A stretch of 34,555 bases of DNA from an uncultured Collinsella sp. GTDB lineage: Bacteria > Actinomycetota > Coriobacteriia > Coriobacteriales > Coriobacteriaceae. Positions 32,953 through 34,555 of the stretch are shown here, in pieces; the stretch's first letter is position 1; every line of letters starts with the position of its first letter. The position numbers were made by a program, and so were the translations under genes. Under the pieces are notes generated by a model, which searched no databases, was not told the DNA's origin, and worked only from the letters and a program-made list of their open reading frames with translations. The DNA is taken from positions 1 to 34,555 of the forward strand of contig CAADSS010000002.1 of NCBI GenBank assembly GCA_900751695.1, given 5' to 3'.

Positions 32953-34389
32953 ATGAATCAGGTGGAGCAGAGCGTTGCCGAGTATGTCGACGAGGTCTGG
33001 GAGGATGTCGTTGCCGATATCGAACAACTGGTGAGCTATCCGTCCGTGGCCGTTGCTGCCGATGCGGAGCCCGGTGCGCCGTTTGGCCGCCCGGTCCGTG
33101 ACGCGCTCGATTGCGCGCTCGGCATTGCGCAAAAGCTCGGCTATCAGACGAGCGACGACGGGGGCTATGTGGGAATCGCCGATATCCCGGGTCGCGGCGA
33201 CAAGCAGCTCGCGACTATCTGCCACGTGGACGTGGTTCCCGCTGGCCCCGGTTGGAACACCGACCCGTTTGCGATGGAGCGCCGCGAGGGCTGGCTGCTC
33301 GGTCGCGGCGTGATTGACGACAAGGGTCCGGCGGTGCTGTCGCTCTACGCCGGCGCTTATCTGCTCAAGCACGGCATTACCCCGCGCTATGCTTTCCGCG
33401 CGCTGCTGGGCTGCGATGAGGAAGTGGGCATGTCCGACGTTCACCATTATCTGGAGAACCACGCAGACCCCGACTTTTTGTTTACGCCCGATGCCGAGTT
33501 CCCGGTCTGCAATGCCGAGAAGGGCCAGTTTGGGGCGACGTTCGTGAGCTCCAAGATCGACGGCGGGCGCATCGTGTCGTGGAGCGGCGCCGAGGCGAGC
33601 AATGCCATTCCGTCGCAGTCCATCTGCGAGCTCGCGATTGCCGCCGATGAGCTGCCGGCGCCGGTCGAGAACGCCGATCGCCTTGAGATCACGACACTCG
33701 ATAACGGGCATGCGCATATTTTTGCCCACGGCATTGGCGGTCATGCCTCGATGCCTGAGGGCACTATCAACGCTGTCGGCCTGATCGTGGCGTATCTGCG
33801 CGAGGCCGAGGACGCGTTTGGCGCCCGTGACAAGCGCCTGTTGACGCCCGCCGAGCACGAGTTTGTCAAGTTTTTGGCCTTTGTGCATGCGGACGCCTAT
33901 GGCCGCGGCCTGGGTATCGATGCGACGAGTCCGGCGTTTGGCCCGCTTACCTGCAACGCTGGCGTCATCCGCGTGGCGGATGGCCATATCGAGCAGGTCA
34001 TCGACGTGCGCTTCCCCGGCAGCACGAGGGCCGATACCATCCGCGAGCAGCTCGATCCGCTCGTGGGCCGTTTCGGCGTGACGTGCCAGCTGGGTCGCGC
34101 GAAGGTGCCGTTCTCGGTCTCTGCCGATGATCCGGCCGTGAAGGCGCTTATCGATACCTATAACGAGTTCACCGGCAAGCATGCTGAACCCTTTGCCATG
34201 GGCGGCGGCACGTACGCGCGCAACTTTGCCCGCGCCGTCTCGTTTGGCCCCGAGGAGACCGGCCTGGAGCTGCCCTCGTGGGGCGGCCAGATGCACGGCC
34301 CCAACGAGTGCGCCAACGAGGAACAGCTCAAGCAGGCGCTCAAGATCTATATTGTTGCGATCCTCCGTTTGAATGAATTAGAGCTTTAA
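32953..34389 (+). CDS. M20-family dipeptidase, PepV type
   Basis: The protein has 478 residues from ATG 32953, after AAGGAGG. Two-zinc M20 motifs appear in order: CHVDVVPAG near 90, DDKGP near 122, the catalytic and bridging pair in CDEEVGMSD near 155, Asp in TPDAEFPV, and the final His in MHGPNE. The lid domain between carries HGIGGHASMPEGT. The length and order match PepV, a cytosolic dipeptidase with broad specificity. With the C69 dipeptidase at 3831-5354 it supports growth on peptides. A palindromic repeat broken by an insertion sequence lies just downstream. Confidence 0.9.
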   Translation: MNQVEQSVAEYVDEVWEDVVADIEQLVSYPSVAVAADAEPGAPFGRPVRDALDCALGIAQKLGYQTSDDGGYVGIADIPGRGDKQLATICHVDVVPAGPGWNTDPFAMERREGWLLGRGVIDDKGPAVLSLYAGAYLLKHGITPRYAFRALLGCDEEVGMSDVHHYLENHADPDFLFTPDAEFPVCNAEKGQFGATFVSSKIDGGRIVSWSGAEASNAIPSQSICELAIAADELPAPVENADRLEITTLDNGHAHIFAHGIGGHASMPEGTINAVGLIVAYLREAEDAFGARDKRLLTPAEHEFVKFLAFVHADAYGRGLGIDATSPAFGPLTCNAGVIRVADGHIEQVIDVRFPGSTRADTIREQLDPLVGRFGVTCQLGRAKVPFSVSADDPAVKALIDTYNEFTGKHAEPFAMGGGTYARNFARAVSFGPEETGLELPSWGGQMHGPNECANEEQLKQALKIYIVAILRLNELEL

Positions 34390-34411
34390 GGTCTCGCGGT
34401 TTCCCAATCTA

Positions 34412-34455
34412 AGTTGCGGTGGAATAGTTCCTAGAATGGGCCATTTGATGGCCAA
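34412..34455. repeat. Nested palindromic repeat, copy 3, left half
   Basis: The left arm AGTTGCGGTGGAATAGTTCC (34412-34431) and an inner stem (GGCCA 34439-34443 with TGGCC 34449-34453) match copies 1 and 2. The expected right arm does not follow; insertion-sequence-like sequence starts instead. Confidence 0.7.
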
Positions 34456-34461
34456 GGGGGG

Positions 34462-34555
34462 TGCGGACAGAAAGTTGGACCGCGGGGCGGTCCGGACTGG
34501 AGGTTCGCATGTACAGCAGGGAGAAGGTCGAGCTCTTCCTCCTGGCGACGGAGGA
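34462..34555 (+). mobile_element. Left end of an insertion sequence, probably IS3-like (partial)
   Basis: TGCGGACAGAAAGTTGGACC, starting at about 34462, has the look of an insertion sequence end: a TG start followed by a GC-rich tract before the first gene. It lies where the palindromic repeat is cut off, and a small transposase-like gene begins 47 bases inside. The exact boundary and the family remain uncertain because the element runs off the window. Confidence 0.6.
34509..34555 (+). CDS. Transposase OrfA-like N-terminus (partial)
   Basis: ATG 34509 follows TGGAGG by five bases and opens MYSREKVELFLLATE before the window ends. Such a start resembles the helix-turn-helix first protein of IS3-type elements, which binds the element's ends. 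Only 15 full residues are visible, so the call leans on position next to the insertion sequence edge. Confidence 0.55.
   Translation, partial: MYSREKVELFLLATE

Overview
The window is a GC-rich chromosomal stretch of about 34.6 kb. Its gene content and style suggest a gut actinobacterium of the class Coriobacteriia, most like Collinsella. This rests on protein resemblance and intergenic style; no 16S rRNA is present. There are no rRNA or tRNA genes, no CRISPR array and no prophage. Only one insertion sequence edge is seen, at the extreme right end.

Layout. Positions 1-125 hold the start of an exported (Tat-like) protein on the minus strand. Positions 430-1862 hold two tandem paralogous lipoproteins, each with its own terminator and a shared 19-base upstream element. 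Positions 2240-3729 are a folate C1 operon (FchA-type cyclohydrolase and FolD), followed by a C69 dipeptidase (3831-5354). A phasin-like helical protein sits directly before an ABC1/UbiB-family kinase (5454-7642). Positions 7762-12786 form the most striking locus. A cobalamin riboswitch leads a 1273-residue surface protein with four transcobalamin-like (DUF4430) domains and a PQQ-like beta-propeller. A second membrane-anchored DUF4430 protein follows and the locus closes with a terminator.

Positions 12885-15902 hold two GtrA-like membrane proteins and class III fructose-1,6-bisphosphatase on the minus strand. Next come a DegV-family gene broken by an in-frame TGA, a TIM-barrel-like protein, a 56-residue membrane protein missed by length cut-offs, an rRNA m5C methyltransferase and a divergent MetRS-like enzyme (16223-22075). 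Positions 22208-29428 carry a membrane zincin, the queuosine genes queH, queA and tgt, a tail-anchored coiled-coil protein and a short-chain dehydrogenase. The right end has a LOG-family protein, a RelB/YafQ-like toxin-antitoxin pair under a 17-bp palindrome, an intact DegV protein, a HAD phosphatase, an M20 dipeptidase, and an insertion sequence edge lying inside a palindromic repeat.

Together these are mostly housekeeping genes: one-carbon folate metabolism, gluconeogenesis, tRNA queuosine modification and peptide use. The riboswitch-controlled DUF4430 pair is the best candidate for an undescribed system: a predicted Gram-positive cell-surface corrinoid capture device that joins a transcobalamin-type fold with a beta-propeller. 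The spacers also carry three families of structured repeats that are not explained by the genes.
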